Source of the DNA: Tetrastigma voinierianum
Lineage: Eukaryota > Streptophyta > Magnoliopsida > Vitales > Vitaceae
Direction: 5' to 3'
Assembly: GCA_016808115.1 (NCBI GenBank)
Contig: JAEQBH010002189.1
Coordinates: 186,001-250,000, forward strand
DNA: 64,000 nt
Shown: positions 34,966 through 45,004 of the stretch, piece after piece
Layout: the number at the start of each line of letters is the position of its first letter
How positions within the stretch are numbered: position 1 is the stretch's first letter
Program-made: the position numbers and the translations under genes
Notes under the pieces: generated by a model
What the model saw: the letters and a program-made list of their open reading frames with translations, nothing else
Databases searched by the model: none
What the model was told of the DNA's origin: nothing

Positions 34966-35703
34966 TTATGAAGCAATATGACATGAACCCAAACATTTGA
35001 AACATTTAATGTCACGATTACGATTGACTTGGGTTTCAAATTTACCTTTATGCTTGGTAGAGTCATCTTCCTTACTCTTGGTAGTCTCGGTTTCTGACTT
35101 GGAAATAGCCTTGTCATGTGTTTCATTGCTGCCCCACTTCGATTTCCATGTAGGAATAGAAACTGAAGAATACTTTGTTGGTCCCTTCCTTTTCAACTAC
35201 CTTTCCACCTTCATAGCCATATGCACCATGTCCTCCAACTCCACATAATGTTGTAACTCCACCACATTAGCAATGTCCCGATTCAATCCATTTAAAAGCA
35301 TTTCCATTGTAGCCTCCCGATCCTCCTCAACATTAGCTCTAATCCTTAGCAACGTCCATACTCCCTTGTGATAATCTTCCACGCTCTTTGAACCTTATTG
35401 TTGAACTTTGGGCAACTGGAAAGCGATCCCTATGATAATGGCAAGGTATGAATCTTCTTCTCATGAGAGCCTTTAAATCCTCCCAAGTATCAATGGGCCT
35501 CTTTTAATTCCTCCTATTGTTGGTCACTAATTGATCCCTTGAAAGCAGTGCATAGTCGGAACTCAACAATTTGCTAGCTTTGCTTTTCCTCTCGATAGTT
35601 GTGAGCAGTGATATCAACTCAATCTTCTTTTCCTACCCCAAATATGCCTCTAGATTATTTCTACCTTGGAAAGGTGGTATTTTTTCATTTTGATACTCCC
35701 AAG
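34966..35703 (-). pseudogene. Reina gag, central and C-terminal part
   Basis: Minus-strand blocks, reading leftwards: LGSIKMK and KIPPFQGRNNLEAYLG with an internal stop (about 35710-35640), then RRRFVP-type remnants, EDYHKGVW, IRANVEEDREATMEMLLNGL and LQHYVELEDMVHMAMKVER (35382-35197). A Ser/Thr/Lys-rich tail and the zinc knuckle CFKCLGSCHIAS (about 35010-34970) follow. The usual G of the knuckle is replaced by C. These blocks are characteristic of Reina Gag. Confidence 0.88.
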
Positions 35704-36960
35704 TGTTTGATTACTACCCAAATAGTGTTATTTCATACCCTTAACACTTCATGTTTTGAACACTTTTTGTGTAGTAATCAACCTAATTAACCCAATTGGC
35801 ATGTTAAGGACCCAGCAAGGCTATTAATCAATTTTTGTGCAAGTTTTGTTGTTTTCAAAGGCTATATATCTCAAAGGTAGGAATTGAGCTCAAAGCATGA
35901 ATAGCACAATTGCAGATCAAAGCTTCAAAAGCTAGAAGAAGGCAGAAGAACAGAAAAAGCAACCTTGCCAAATTCGCAAGGGTTGTATATTTTCGCAACC
36001 CATGCGAAAATGTCTGCCACATTTGACATTTTGAGCTTTTTGTGTTTTTCCCACTCTCTCCCTATGTAATAGTTTTTTTTATTTTGTATCTTTTGGTAAT
36101 TTGTAATGGATTTTGGTGGTATGTAATACCCATAGAAGACTTTGTAGAGGAATTATTCATTTTATCAAAATTGCTTTTTTTGGGAAGCTTGTTCGAGAAG
36201 CTCCCCTTTTTTTTTATCATTTTCTCGTTTTCCTTTCTCTTTCTCACTAGCCAAACGCCTCTGCAGGATGATTTCAAGTGATGAGTGGCTAAACCTCATA
36301 CCAGCCAGGCGAGGCGAAGCGAAGGAACTTCTGCGACAAACCTGAGGGTTTTCATGTTTTTTAAACGATTCTTGTCATTAATGTTCTCTCCTTCAACTCT
36401 AGGTTTTGATCCCTTCGAGTCACCTTGAATGATTGATATTTTGTAAGCTTTCAAGGCTCATTGGATACTTAATGCTAGATCCAGTGATGTTCGTTAGTTA
36501 TCACTTATGAGTTGTGGAAGTTGAGTCGAGGAGACATGTTTATTGATTGAGACCATTAATGAAAAATTAGATCTTTATTTTTCAAGAGGATATTTATTAG
36601 GGTTAGTTTTATAACTAAATGAAGAAGCCAGGTCGGGAGATAACTATATTATCCTCCCCAATGCGAAGGAAAAGACATGAAAAACCCTCGTTGCCTAAGG
36701 AACCTAAACTAGTGACACGATACTTGAGAGCACTTCTTTCCATATTTTAATCCCTTTTTTCTTTTCAGTTTTAACCATCAAAACCAACTCTTTTTGTACA
36801 ACCCCGATATCAAGTAAATCCCACCCGGTATAAGCTTCGTATAAGTCATTTCCACGAAGAAAACTCATCTCTGTGGACGATCCTAGAATTACTATACTAT
36901 AGTAGCTATGCTACGCTAGTATGAGGTATTAGGTTATAAATTTTGTTGATTAATACCCCA
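35704..36960 (+). mobile_element. LTR-like insertion (LTR-D type) splitting the Reina gag
   Basis: The Reina Gag frame breaks off at LGSIKM near 35703 and resumes near 36970. The insert starts about TGTTTGATTACTACCC and ends about TTGATTAATACCCCA. Its 3' end (ATTTTGTTGATT preceded by a CTATAGTAGCTATGCTACG stretch) matches, in reverse, the left end of the insert at 45972. An inverted word (TTCGCA..GGGTTG and CAACCC..TGCGAA, 35973-36008) is present. No target duplication is clear, so limits are accurate to about 20 bp. Confidence 0.65.
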
Positions 36961-37279
36961 CTGGAGCACGAATCACCGTCTACCCTATCTCTGCCCAACA
37001 AGTTTCTTCTAGGCCCCTTTCACGCCTAAGATGTCCACGTCTACCCATATCAGCTCCAATAGCATAATCATCCTCATCATCCTCAAGGACTAACTCATCT
37101 TCTTCATCAAATTCAACCAATGGTTCATGAGCACGCCTTTGTTGCCTCCTAACATTAGGACCTCTTCGCAATTGACCCCTTTGTAAATTAGCTATGGTAG
37201 CATCTTGTGTATCCATTCTATCCCTGATTTCATTAAACATGATGTTTAGTTGCTCAAACTGTTGGTGCATGGCTCGCAA
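36961..37279 (-). pseudogene. Reina gag, N-terminal part
   Basis: A 99-codon frame starting MRAMHQQFEQLNIMFNEI then RDRMDTQDATIANLQRG, followed by Arg-rich and Glu/Asp-rich stretches. The helix with heptad-like spacing and the acidic stretch are typical of Reina Gag N-termini. The frame runs to a stop beside the inserted LTR. The bases 37280 to about 37500 are the element leader; no clear tRNA-Met PBS was found there. Confidence 0.82.
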
Positions 37280-37499
37280 AGTGAATGCACCATATGTCTA
37301 CATTCATGGTTTTCCGCCTCATTGGACATATTTGAATACCTATGACAATGTTGATAATACACACTCCCTTACGTGTTTACACTCGAAGGATGACACTCCA
37401 ATCTTGTTTCACTCTTTCTAACTTTTTCCCGAAACCGATCTCAATCACTCTAGCCTTTTACCACTCTTGTTTTCACTCTCAAGTTCTTTAAGAACTAAC

Positions 37500-38678
37500 T
37501 GAACTCAAACAATTCCACAAACCCGATGTTTAGTCCCGACCCTTTAAAAAATTCAAGAAGCGAGAATAAATTAGAAGTGTTATGGTTCCCCGAAGACCTG
37601 CAAACAAGTAAAGATCATGAGGGACGAAGATAAATCTGGCAGAACTAGAAATTAATTGACACTTTAAACTTATTTTCTTTTTTCTTTTTTAACTTTCCAG
37701 ACTACGAGTAACAGAAATAGAAAAGCTAAGAATTGAACAAAAAATGAAGAACAAAATAACCAAAATGTAGGAAACCCCAAAAATGACCCAAAATGAAGAT
37801 ATAGGGTTTACACTATAATTTGAAAAATGAACAGTACCAAAATGAAGGAAAAAAATAATAAAGATAAGAAGACTGTTCCAACCTAAGCTGCAATACGAAT
37901 GACGTGAACCAGCGAGGAAAACCCTTTTGAACCTGATAAAATTGGTCTTCAAACCCTAAGAAAGAAAAAAAAAAAGTAATAGATAAATACCTTGACCCAA
38001 TGATCAACAAGGAACAAAGAACAAAAGGTTTGAAAGAATCTAAACCCATTGAAAACTTGTCCAAAGGACCCTCTGAAATCTTACTTTAGGAACCCAATGA
38101 AAACTCGTTTCAAGAACTCAGATTTGATGGGTGAATACCACAAAGAATTGTTTATTTTATAAGTTCAAAAGTTCATTCAAAAACAAGAGGAGAAAACTCA
38201 ACTCTCTCAATCTAAAAATTTTTAGAATATCAATCATCAAAGTTGTTTTTCAATAGCATAATGTCCTATTTATATGACCACCAGGACTAACTTAGTAATT
38301 AACTAGGCTAAAATTCGATCGAAATAAGCCCATGTTATTTGACCCGACAAAATACAATATGGTTTGTTTCATGAAAATCAACCCCATTAATTAAAATAAA
38401 TAAATGGTTCAGCCCGATTAAATTGCCATTTCACAAGTATCAAGTTAGCCCAACTCTTCAGTTGCTTGAATCAAATTAATTAAGGCTACTCCCTCCTTAT
38501 TGAAGCCCATCTTGAAAGTAGAAGTCTTGTTCACTAGGTGTCCAAATTCGACCCAAGTGGATTGCACCAGCCTAGCCATTGCTTCCTTGATCTTCTTAGT
38601 TTTTGACCTTGTAATTGGTGTCTGGAACATTTGAGATCGTGGCTTGATAACCGCGTCGATCCATCAAAGGACTCATCA
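37500..38678 (-). mobile_element. Reina element 5' LTR (left limit approximate)
   Basis: Homologous to 17265-18204: shared TGATGAGTCCTTTG start on the minus strand at 38678, ITRSKTKKIKEAMARLVQST coding-like segment (38615-38555), AAAATAAATAAATGG and AAAACCCTTTTGAA. A TATA-like ATATAAATAGG lies at about 38265-38275 on the minus strand. GGAGT (38679-38683) is a candidate target duplication. 38684-38850 beyond it is unassigned. Confidence 0.75.
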
Positions 38679-38849
38679 GGAGTAGTCTCTATCATTTTAA
38701 AGGAGGTTTCCTAAATATTTGAATGATTGGATACCTGGTTTTGGAGGAAGAAAAGAACGAAGAAAAAATGGGGGAATAGTCGTGAATCCTACAAGTATGA
38801 GCATTGTATACTTCTCCCGTTTCTTTTGCGCTTGTCTTTACCTTTGATA

Positions 38850-39839
38850 TTTGCAGCCTCGTTTTAGGTCACTAGGCATTGTTTGGGTCTCAGAGTCGGA
38901 ATTGTACACCGTTTGGTTTGTTCGATTCCTTACTCTGTGAGAAATGTTCTGACAAATTGTTAGAACTGTTCTTGACCATCTTGACCAGTTGGGGAACCGG
39001 ATCAGCTGGTTCATTAGGTTTTGTTTTCTAGAACAATAGTTAGGGTACTTTGCATTGTTTTTGTCAATTCTCACTCATTCGGAGTCGAAATTGTACACCG
39101 TTTGTTTTTTTTTGGATTCCTTACTCTATGAAGAATGTTTTGACAAATATTGAGAACTGTTCTCAACCAGCTAAACCAGTTGGGGAACCGGATTAACCTA
39201 TTTAACAGGTTCTGCTAGGCAGACTCGATTTTAGGAACACAATGCTTCGTTTTAGTTGGTTCTCACTCGTCCGGGCTAAAAAATGAGCACTGTTTTTTTT
39301 TGGATTCATTACTCTTTGAGAAATTTTCTGACAAGGTTTCATAATTTTTCTCAACCGGTTCTGCACTACAACTCACCGACTCTACCATCTATGAGGAACA
39401 CCTTGGCTTGTTTCAATTGGTTCTCACTCATCCAAGCTCGTAATTGAGCATCATTGATTTTTTTAGATTCCCTATTCATTGAGGAATTTTCTGACAAAAT
39501 TTGGGAATTTAACTCAATCGGTTGAACTGGTTGGGAACCGGTTCAACCTGTTTTGCAAAAGGACTATGGGTAGTCCTCAATTTTGGCTTTTTTTTTGGAG
39601 CCCGAATCCATTGAGGATCAAACCCATTTTCTATGGGGCACTTGAGGGCCATCTTAAAGGTTTGAAGTTATGTTTGGTTTGAGTTAGTGTGGGACCATTT
39701 TAGTGTTATGGGCATTGTGGTATGGGTAAGTCTAGTTTGATTTGTATGACGTTTAGGGAGTCACTTACCTCGTTTCATCCAGCTTTCCTCTTCTTTGGCG
39801 CAAACTTTAATGCATGATTCTAAATGCATGTTGTATGGT
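38850..39839 (+). mobile_element. LTR-B, second copy, left part
   Basis: Homologous to 13669-14416 (GAATCCATTGAGG, GGCACTTGAGGGCC and ACTTACCT blocks) and in the same orientation. Interrupted at 39839 by a solo LTR-A; it continues at 42492. The LTR start (TGTAGACCC in copy 1) was not found. Confidence 0.6.
38890..39560 (+). repeat. About 190-bp tandem repeats in LTR-B, four units
   Basis: Repeated pattern: TCACTCATyCGGAGTCG, AATTGTACACCGTTTG, GGATTCCTTACTCT, TTCTGACAAA, then an ACCGG(TT) word, at about 38895, 39083, 39273 and 39435. The last unit contains the perfect palindrome GAACCGGTTC (about 39536). Confidence 0.85.
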
Positions 39840-40611
39840 TATAAGCGACCCTAGCCCGATCCCAGACCCTAATCGGCGGTCAGGAAACCACAGAAACCCG
39901 AGGACGCTCGGTTTTATTTCTTTTTATTTTCCGTGTTATTAAATTTTCTTTTTCAAAATGTCGACAGAATCCACGGCTCGACATTTGGAGCAGGCTTGGT
40001 TTTACTCGACGTTTCAATTATGTTATCAAAACATTTTTCTTTATGTTATTTCTCTTTAGGTTTTCGATTTGCACGGAAGCATTTTCAAATGATAAGCGTA
40101 ACCGATTACATTTCCTGAAATGCAATTCTGATGGCATTTTATGCACTTTTCAAACGTTATACAAAACAAAACATTAATTCGAAGTTCCTTATTTTGTTCT
40201 AAAAATATCCCTTGTTCAAAAGAAATGATATGTCATGTAGGTATGTATATACAACACAACTTAGCATTTATGACTACTGTGACCCGTGATGCTTGTCTTC
40301 ATTCACCCATCTAACTACGAAGCACTGTAGATAAAAACATACGTATTTTTCATGCTTAGTGGTTCTATATAGTTCTATTTCAATATTCAATTTAACTTGG
40401 CATGCATTTAACATTAAACCATGCCTATTATATCAATATATACTCATGCTATTCACTTTCGCATGCTTTCATTTTACAATTCATTTACTATATCACCACA
40501 TGCATTTTCAATGCAACAATTCAATTTATGAGATTTAAGCATATACATAAAAATCTCATTTACACTCATCAATGTTGGTTATTTCACTTTGACTATTTAG
40601 TTCACATTTAT

Positions 40612-40915
40612 GACGGATTCCGTTTGATGAATCCCGCCCTTATTATCATTCGGTAATGTGCTTACACATTTAACAATTCAATCTCTCATCATGACGGATG
40701 CCGTTTGGTGCACCCTGACATGTGGTATCGCCGTGTCATACGCCATCGCCTGGCGGATCTGGGAATTGGTGCATCACTTGAAGTGGGACATTTCTTCAAT
40801 GCCATAAGCCATCGCGACGGATGCTGATTTGTGCATCCCTCGAGTGGGACATTGGGCCGATTCCGAGGTGCCTTAGTGACGGATCGCAGGTGGTGCATCC
40901 CATCAGGTGGTTAAA
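40612..40915 (-). repeat. About 62-bp degenerate tandem repeats in LTR-A
   Basis: Repeated GACGGATnCCG..GTGCATCCC..TGGGACATT pattern, the reverse counterpart of the array at 53108-53410. Confidence 0.75.
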
Positions 40916-41540
40916 TTCGATATGTCGATTCAGTGGTGTCGGGGAATTATTAGAATCGTTTACAATTCAATTTATCAAACACATTCATTCGGTTTTCAAA
41001 TATCATATTTCAATTCCATATTCACTTTCGTATTCTCTTTTCAAATATATACCTAATCTATGTACTCATTTCATATACACATTCACGTACTCATTTCATA
41101 TACTCATTCATGTACTCATTTCATATACTCATTCATGCACTCATTTCATAGTTACTTGGTAAACTACCAAAATACTTGAAATAAGAATAAGTCGAGGAGA
41201 ACAAGCAGATTTGTCGGATCTACTTCCTTCTCTTCGATCTCGGTCTAGGTTGGCGATCATCACCGTCCACTGATCGATAACAATCAAACGCCACTCTTAG
41301 CGGATAATTAATTGTTAAAGCGATTTTGGTAAATTACAAGTTTATTTTAAGTTGTCGGTCTTGGGTTAAGACACTAAGTACGCAGAAGACAAACTCATCG
41401 GGCGCCAGTGCAGTACATTTTCACATAGTTCTATCCTTATTCGAACCCCATTATTCATTTCTTAGGGTATAAATATTCGAGTGCGAATGTCGGGACGGAC
41501 TGCCGGTCTGAAAATATGTGAAAGCGAGGGTATTGGAAGT

Positions 41541-41662
41541 AGTGGTATCGGTACCACTTTTGGCGAATGCCGTCTGCGGTCATCCTTGCCCCGATAGATG
41601 CGGTACCGGTTTGAGTGAATACGGGTACCCGCACTTATTTACATCGTGAATGCCGTACCGGC
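41541..41662. repeat. GGTACC-type palindromic words in LTR-A
   Basis: AGTGGTATCGGTACCACT (41541-41558) is one base from a perfect 18-bp palindrome. GCGGTACCGGT (about 41600), ACGGGTACCCGC (about 41621) and CCGTACCGGC (about 41653) follow. Confidence 0.82.
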
Positions 41663-42491
41663 TTTGGTGCAGTATCACTCTGTGGTTTTGCCAGTGCTTG
41701 ATTTTGGCATTTTCACACATTTTTCTTCCACCGACCTTCTCGATTAGGTCCCATATCAAAAATCCACCATGGAATCCACCAAACAACTCAAAGTGGTTTA
41801 GAATCAATGAAAACCTCTTATAACCCAGTTAGGGCTCCCCCCCGGGAAGTTAGGGTGTATTTTCTTACCTTATCTCTTCAAATCATTCTCTTGTAGGTTG
41901 TTTGATCTTTTTTAGAAGCAAAAGTGGGAAAGAAATCACACAGCTTGATCTCTTAGAGCCAGCTCATGTCCCTTTTCTCCTCTTCTTCCTCCCAGCGGGA
42001 TGGTACAAAAAATGAGCTCCCAAGACCACTTTTGGTCTTTAAAATCAGCAAGTGTAAAGGCCATGTTTGGCCTTCCACCCTATTCTCAATTCTCATTTTT
42101 CCCCTTTTTGGTCTTAAATCACTTGTTCCTCATAAGGCCTTGTTTGGCCACCCAATAAATCCAATTTCTATTTTAGTCTCCTATTATACACTTTGGTCAT
42201 TCATTTATCATAAATTCACTTAGACATTTATTCTTTATAACAATTGACCCTTAGGTCCTCATTTTACAAATTTTCCACATTTGCCCTTTTTCACTTAGGT
42301 TTATTTCCGGGTTCACTCAATTTCTCATTTTTAGCATATAATATTAAATCATACGCTCACACCTTCAATTTACATTTCACAATTTGTCAATTTATCAATT
42401 TTCCCGGAAAAACCCAAGTTTGGCTCAATTCATACCCGGAATATATAATAAAATTATTATAAAAATTCTAGGGTATTTTTGGGGCGTTACA

Positions 42492-42895
42492 ATGGTTGAC
42501 TCACCCTTTGTTGTAGTGCATGGCTAGGGACCACAGATACGCACTTTGATTTAGGATTACGGAATTCATATGCATGCATGGTGATTAATCTTGAATGCTT
42601 GTTATGTGTTTATGTGTGTTGGACAAATCTCTTCTACGGCGCATGGCTTGGGACCTCAGGTACGTACCATTTTCTTTGACTAGTTGAGTTTATATATGCA
42701 TCTTGAATCTTAGGGGTTGGTTTGTGTGATTCATATCATCTACATAACTGGAGTTAATCGATCTTTTGACCCATATTCTCGATGTACCCAATTCATTAGT
42801 AGAAGCCAGGGTTAGAGGGTCTTTTACCTTGCATGAGAGTACCTTCCCAATAAGTAACTTGATCCACACGGACCCCAATATAGTTTCGTGGACCG
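42492..42895 (+). mobile_element. LTR-B, second copy, right part
   Basis: Sequence after the ATGGT duplication continues the split LTR. It contains two related segments, TAGTGCATGGCTAGGGACCACAG and GGCGCATGGCTTGGGACCTCAG (about 42514 and 42640), a short internal repeat. Its end is set by the PBS-like site. Confidence 0.5.
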
Positions 42896-42901
42896 TTTTC
42901 T

Positions 42902-42920
42902 TGGCGGAGTCGATGAGGGT
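42902..42920 (+). other. Possible Tat primer-binding site (decayed)
   Basis: TTGGCGGAGTCGATGAGGG resembles the TGGCGACTCCGCTGGGGA-type PBS of Tat/Ogre elements at about two thirds of positions, and lies between LTR-B and gag as expected. Confidence 0.4.
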
Positions 42921-43100
42921 TTGTTCTTACTTCATTTTCCCCATTTTAAAAATAAAAATAATAAAAGTAAGTGCGACTCGAACAAGGCTAGTTCCTCCGC
43001 CCAGGGACAGATTTTCCAAACCTCGAAAATCAACTCTCTTTTTTCTATTAATAGTGAGTCGCGTCGGCCCATTGATCGGGTATAGTCCACACTGATGTTG

Positions 43101-43712
43101 TCACCTATTGCAGTGTTGGCCATGTAGGAGCCGAACATGCTTATTTGCACGGACGATGCAAAAATATAACCAAAAGAAGAAAAACCCAAATATATTTGTG
43201 AAGAGCATAAAACATAAAAAAAAACTTATTGTGGTAGCCATCTTGAAGGAAGTAGAATTCTTCAGCAACTCTTGTACTCCCTTCTTATCTCCCGTCATAC
43301 TGTTTGCCCACAATGAGGGAAAGACTTCCTCGTCTGGACCTCGAGGAGCTCCTCGAATAGGGAATCTAACAAAGAGCCTTGAGAGGGAGAAGATAAAGAC
43401 TTCTCGAGAAGTTGGGAGAAGGTCGAGCGTGGCTGGCTCTCCTTCCCCCTTTGAGCAACTTGACCTCGGGCTGGGTTGAGGTGGAGCTCTCGTCTCCTCT
43501 CCATGATCCTTATCCTTGCCCCCAGGGGTCATGGTGAGCACCCACGTGACATCATGGGTAGCCACAAGATATCGGGCTCCCTCCCTTGCCCAATGAACAC
43601 TAAGAGGACCTTCGCGATAGATTGCATTTGCTTTCGCAGTTGTGCCACTATCTCGGGCTCCCCTTCCCATGGCCATTTCGGGATACATGCTTTCTAACTC
43701 GTCCCTAGGCAT
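43101..43712 (-). other. 203-codon antisense open frame of unknown nature
   Basis: The longest uninterrupted frame in the window (203 codons) lies on the minus strand between the PBS-like site and the Tat gag. It opens with MPRDELESMYPEMAMGRG, has a Pro/Arg/Ser-rich middle and a hydrophobic, Phe-rich C-terminus. A further open stretch upstream (43928-43737: FEEVVDNPKEFIPYKVSR) continues into it past one stop. I recognise no domain. It could be another Tat antisense ORF displaced to the 5' side, part of an older inserted element, or chance. Confidence 0.25.
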
Positions 43713-43831
43713 TTCCCCTGCCTTTGCCTCCTTAATCTAATTGAGAAGGCGAGCCTGCTCCCGCTCCTTTGTTCGAGCATCCCCTAACCTTGTGAAATTC
43801 ATCCTCGAGACTTTATAAGGGATGAACTCTT

Positions 43832-44759
43832 TTGGGTTATCAACGACCTCCTCGAATTCTAGTGGCAGCCTTGCCAGTTGAGTTCCGCGTGCCAGACATT
43901 GAGAGATACATGAGTATAGGCTGCCCACGTATTCACTTGCAGTTATACAACGCTATTATGCACAGGCATAGACTGGATGAGGCACAAATGATTATGTTAT
44001 TCCCTTCGTCACTGAGTGGTGCCGCTCAACGTTGGTTTGCCTCATTAGACCCTTCGAGATGTAGAACATGGGATGATTTGGGACAGGAGTTTATAAGAAA
44101 GTATTCTTTTAATTCTGTAGTGGATGTATCTCGAAGGGAGTTGGAGGCCCTCAGGCAGAGGCCGGATGAGTCAGTCACTTCATTTATCTCCCGCTGGAGG
44201 GAGAAGATAGCATAGATTATAGATAGACCCTCAGAGCGTGATTAGATTAGCATGATTATGCACAGTCTTCAACCCCGATTTGCTAGGCATCTCATGGGCT
44301 TTCCACAGACAGACTTTGGATCATTGGTTCAAGCCGTCTATGACATTGAGGAAGGCATAGTTAGAGGATTATGGGTAGACCCTTCCCCTTCAGATTCAAA
44401 GGGGAAGAAGCCAAGGTCAGGCCAGATCATCAAATATTGGTCTTATTAATTTTGATGAGCCCCACGATTTTCCGTCGACCATAGACTCGCTAGAAAGTGG
44501 AGATATTCCCCTTACGGATGGTACAGCGAGTTAAGTACGAGACTAGTTACCTATAGGGTGCGGGGCATCTACATCCCCACCACAAACCAATATATGTTAA
44601 GCACGTGCACCCCGGGAGGCCACCCGTACAGATCACGCAGAGAGCACTCGCCCACCGAGGTCGGCTAGGCATTTTACACAGCTCGGGATGCCACTGAGTC
44701 GAGCATTTTAGAAATTGGTTGAAGGGGGGTTTGATTGCTCCACTACCACCCAAACCACT
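43832..44759 (+). pseudogene. Tat-type gag
   Basis: The frame has LPVEFRVPDIERYMSIGCP, HRLDEAQMIMLFPSSLSGAA, QRWFASLDPSRCRTWDDLGQ, EFIRKYSFN and SRRELEALRQRPDESVTSF, a retrotransposon Gag capsid region of the Tat/Ogre kind. After a stop near 44213 it continues with MHSLQPRFARHLMG and VQAVYDIEEGI to 44449. A second part (to 44759) has FTQLGMPLSRAF and LVEGG followed by APLPPKP, the proline-rich end typical of these Gags. The ATG at 43832 is arbitrary because homology begins near 43860. An Athila element is inserted at 44760. Confidence 0.85.
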
Positions 44760-45004
44760 GATGAGTCTTAAACTCATCTATTTTTAAGGCTTATTTTTAG
44801 TATCTTCGGATCTTTTTTAATGCCAAATTATGGAATATTTACCAACTTTGTGTTTTGCAGGTTCTAATTCAAATAGTGAGGAATTGATAAAGATAGTAAA
44901 AGAAAGAGAAAATGAGAACATAGCTGAGCTCACGCGATTGCAGCTCACTCGTCGCAACAAATTTCCGAGTAAATGGAAAAGGAACTCAGTCACGATAATA
45001 ATTT

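Larger units (their letters stand above)
39840..42491 (-). mobile_element. Solo LTR-A, 2.65 kb
   Basis: Flanked by perfect 5-bp duplications ATGGT (39835-39839 and 42492-42496). On the minus strand it starts TGTAACGCCCCAAAAATACC; the other end has decayed from CA to TA. It is homologous throughout to 51678-54181 in the opposite direction. Contained: repeat zone (40612-40915), GGTACC palindromic words (41541-41662), and the conserved CCACTAAGCATGAAAA core (about 40340-40365, reverse) whose second hairpin arm has changed. Confidence 0.92.

Noticed and set aside
35691..35700. TGATACTCCC taken first as the start of the insert in Reina gag
   Set aside because: Its reverse complement still encodes LGSIKM of Reina Gag, so the insert must begin a few bases further right.
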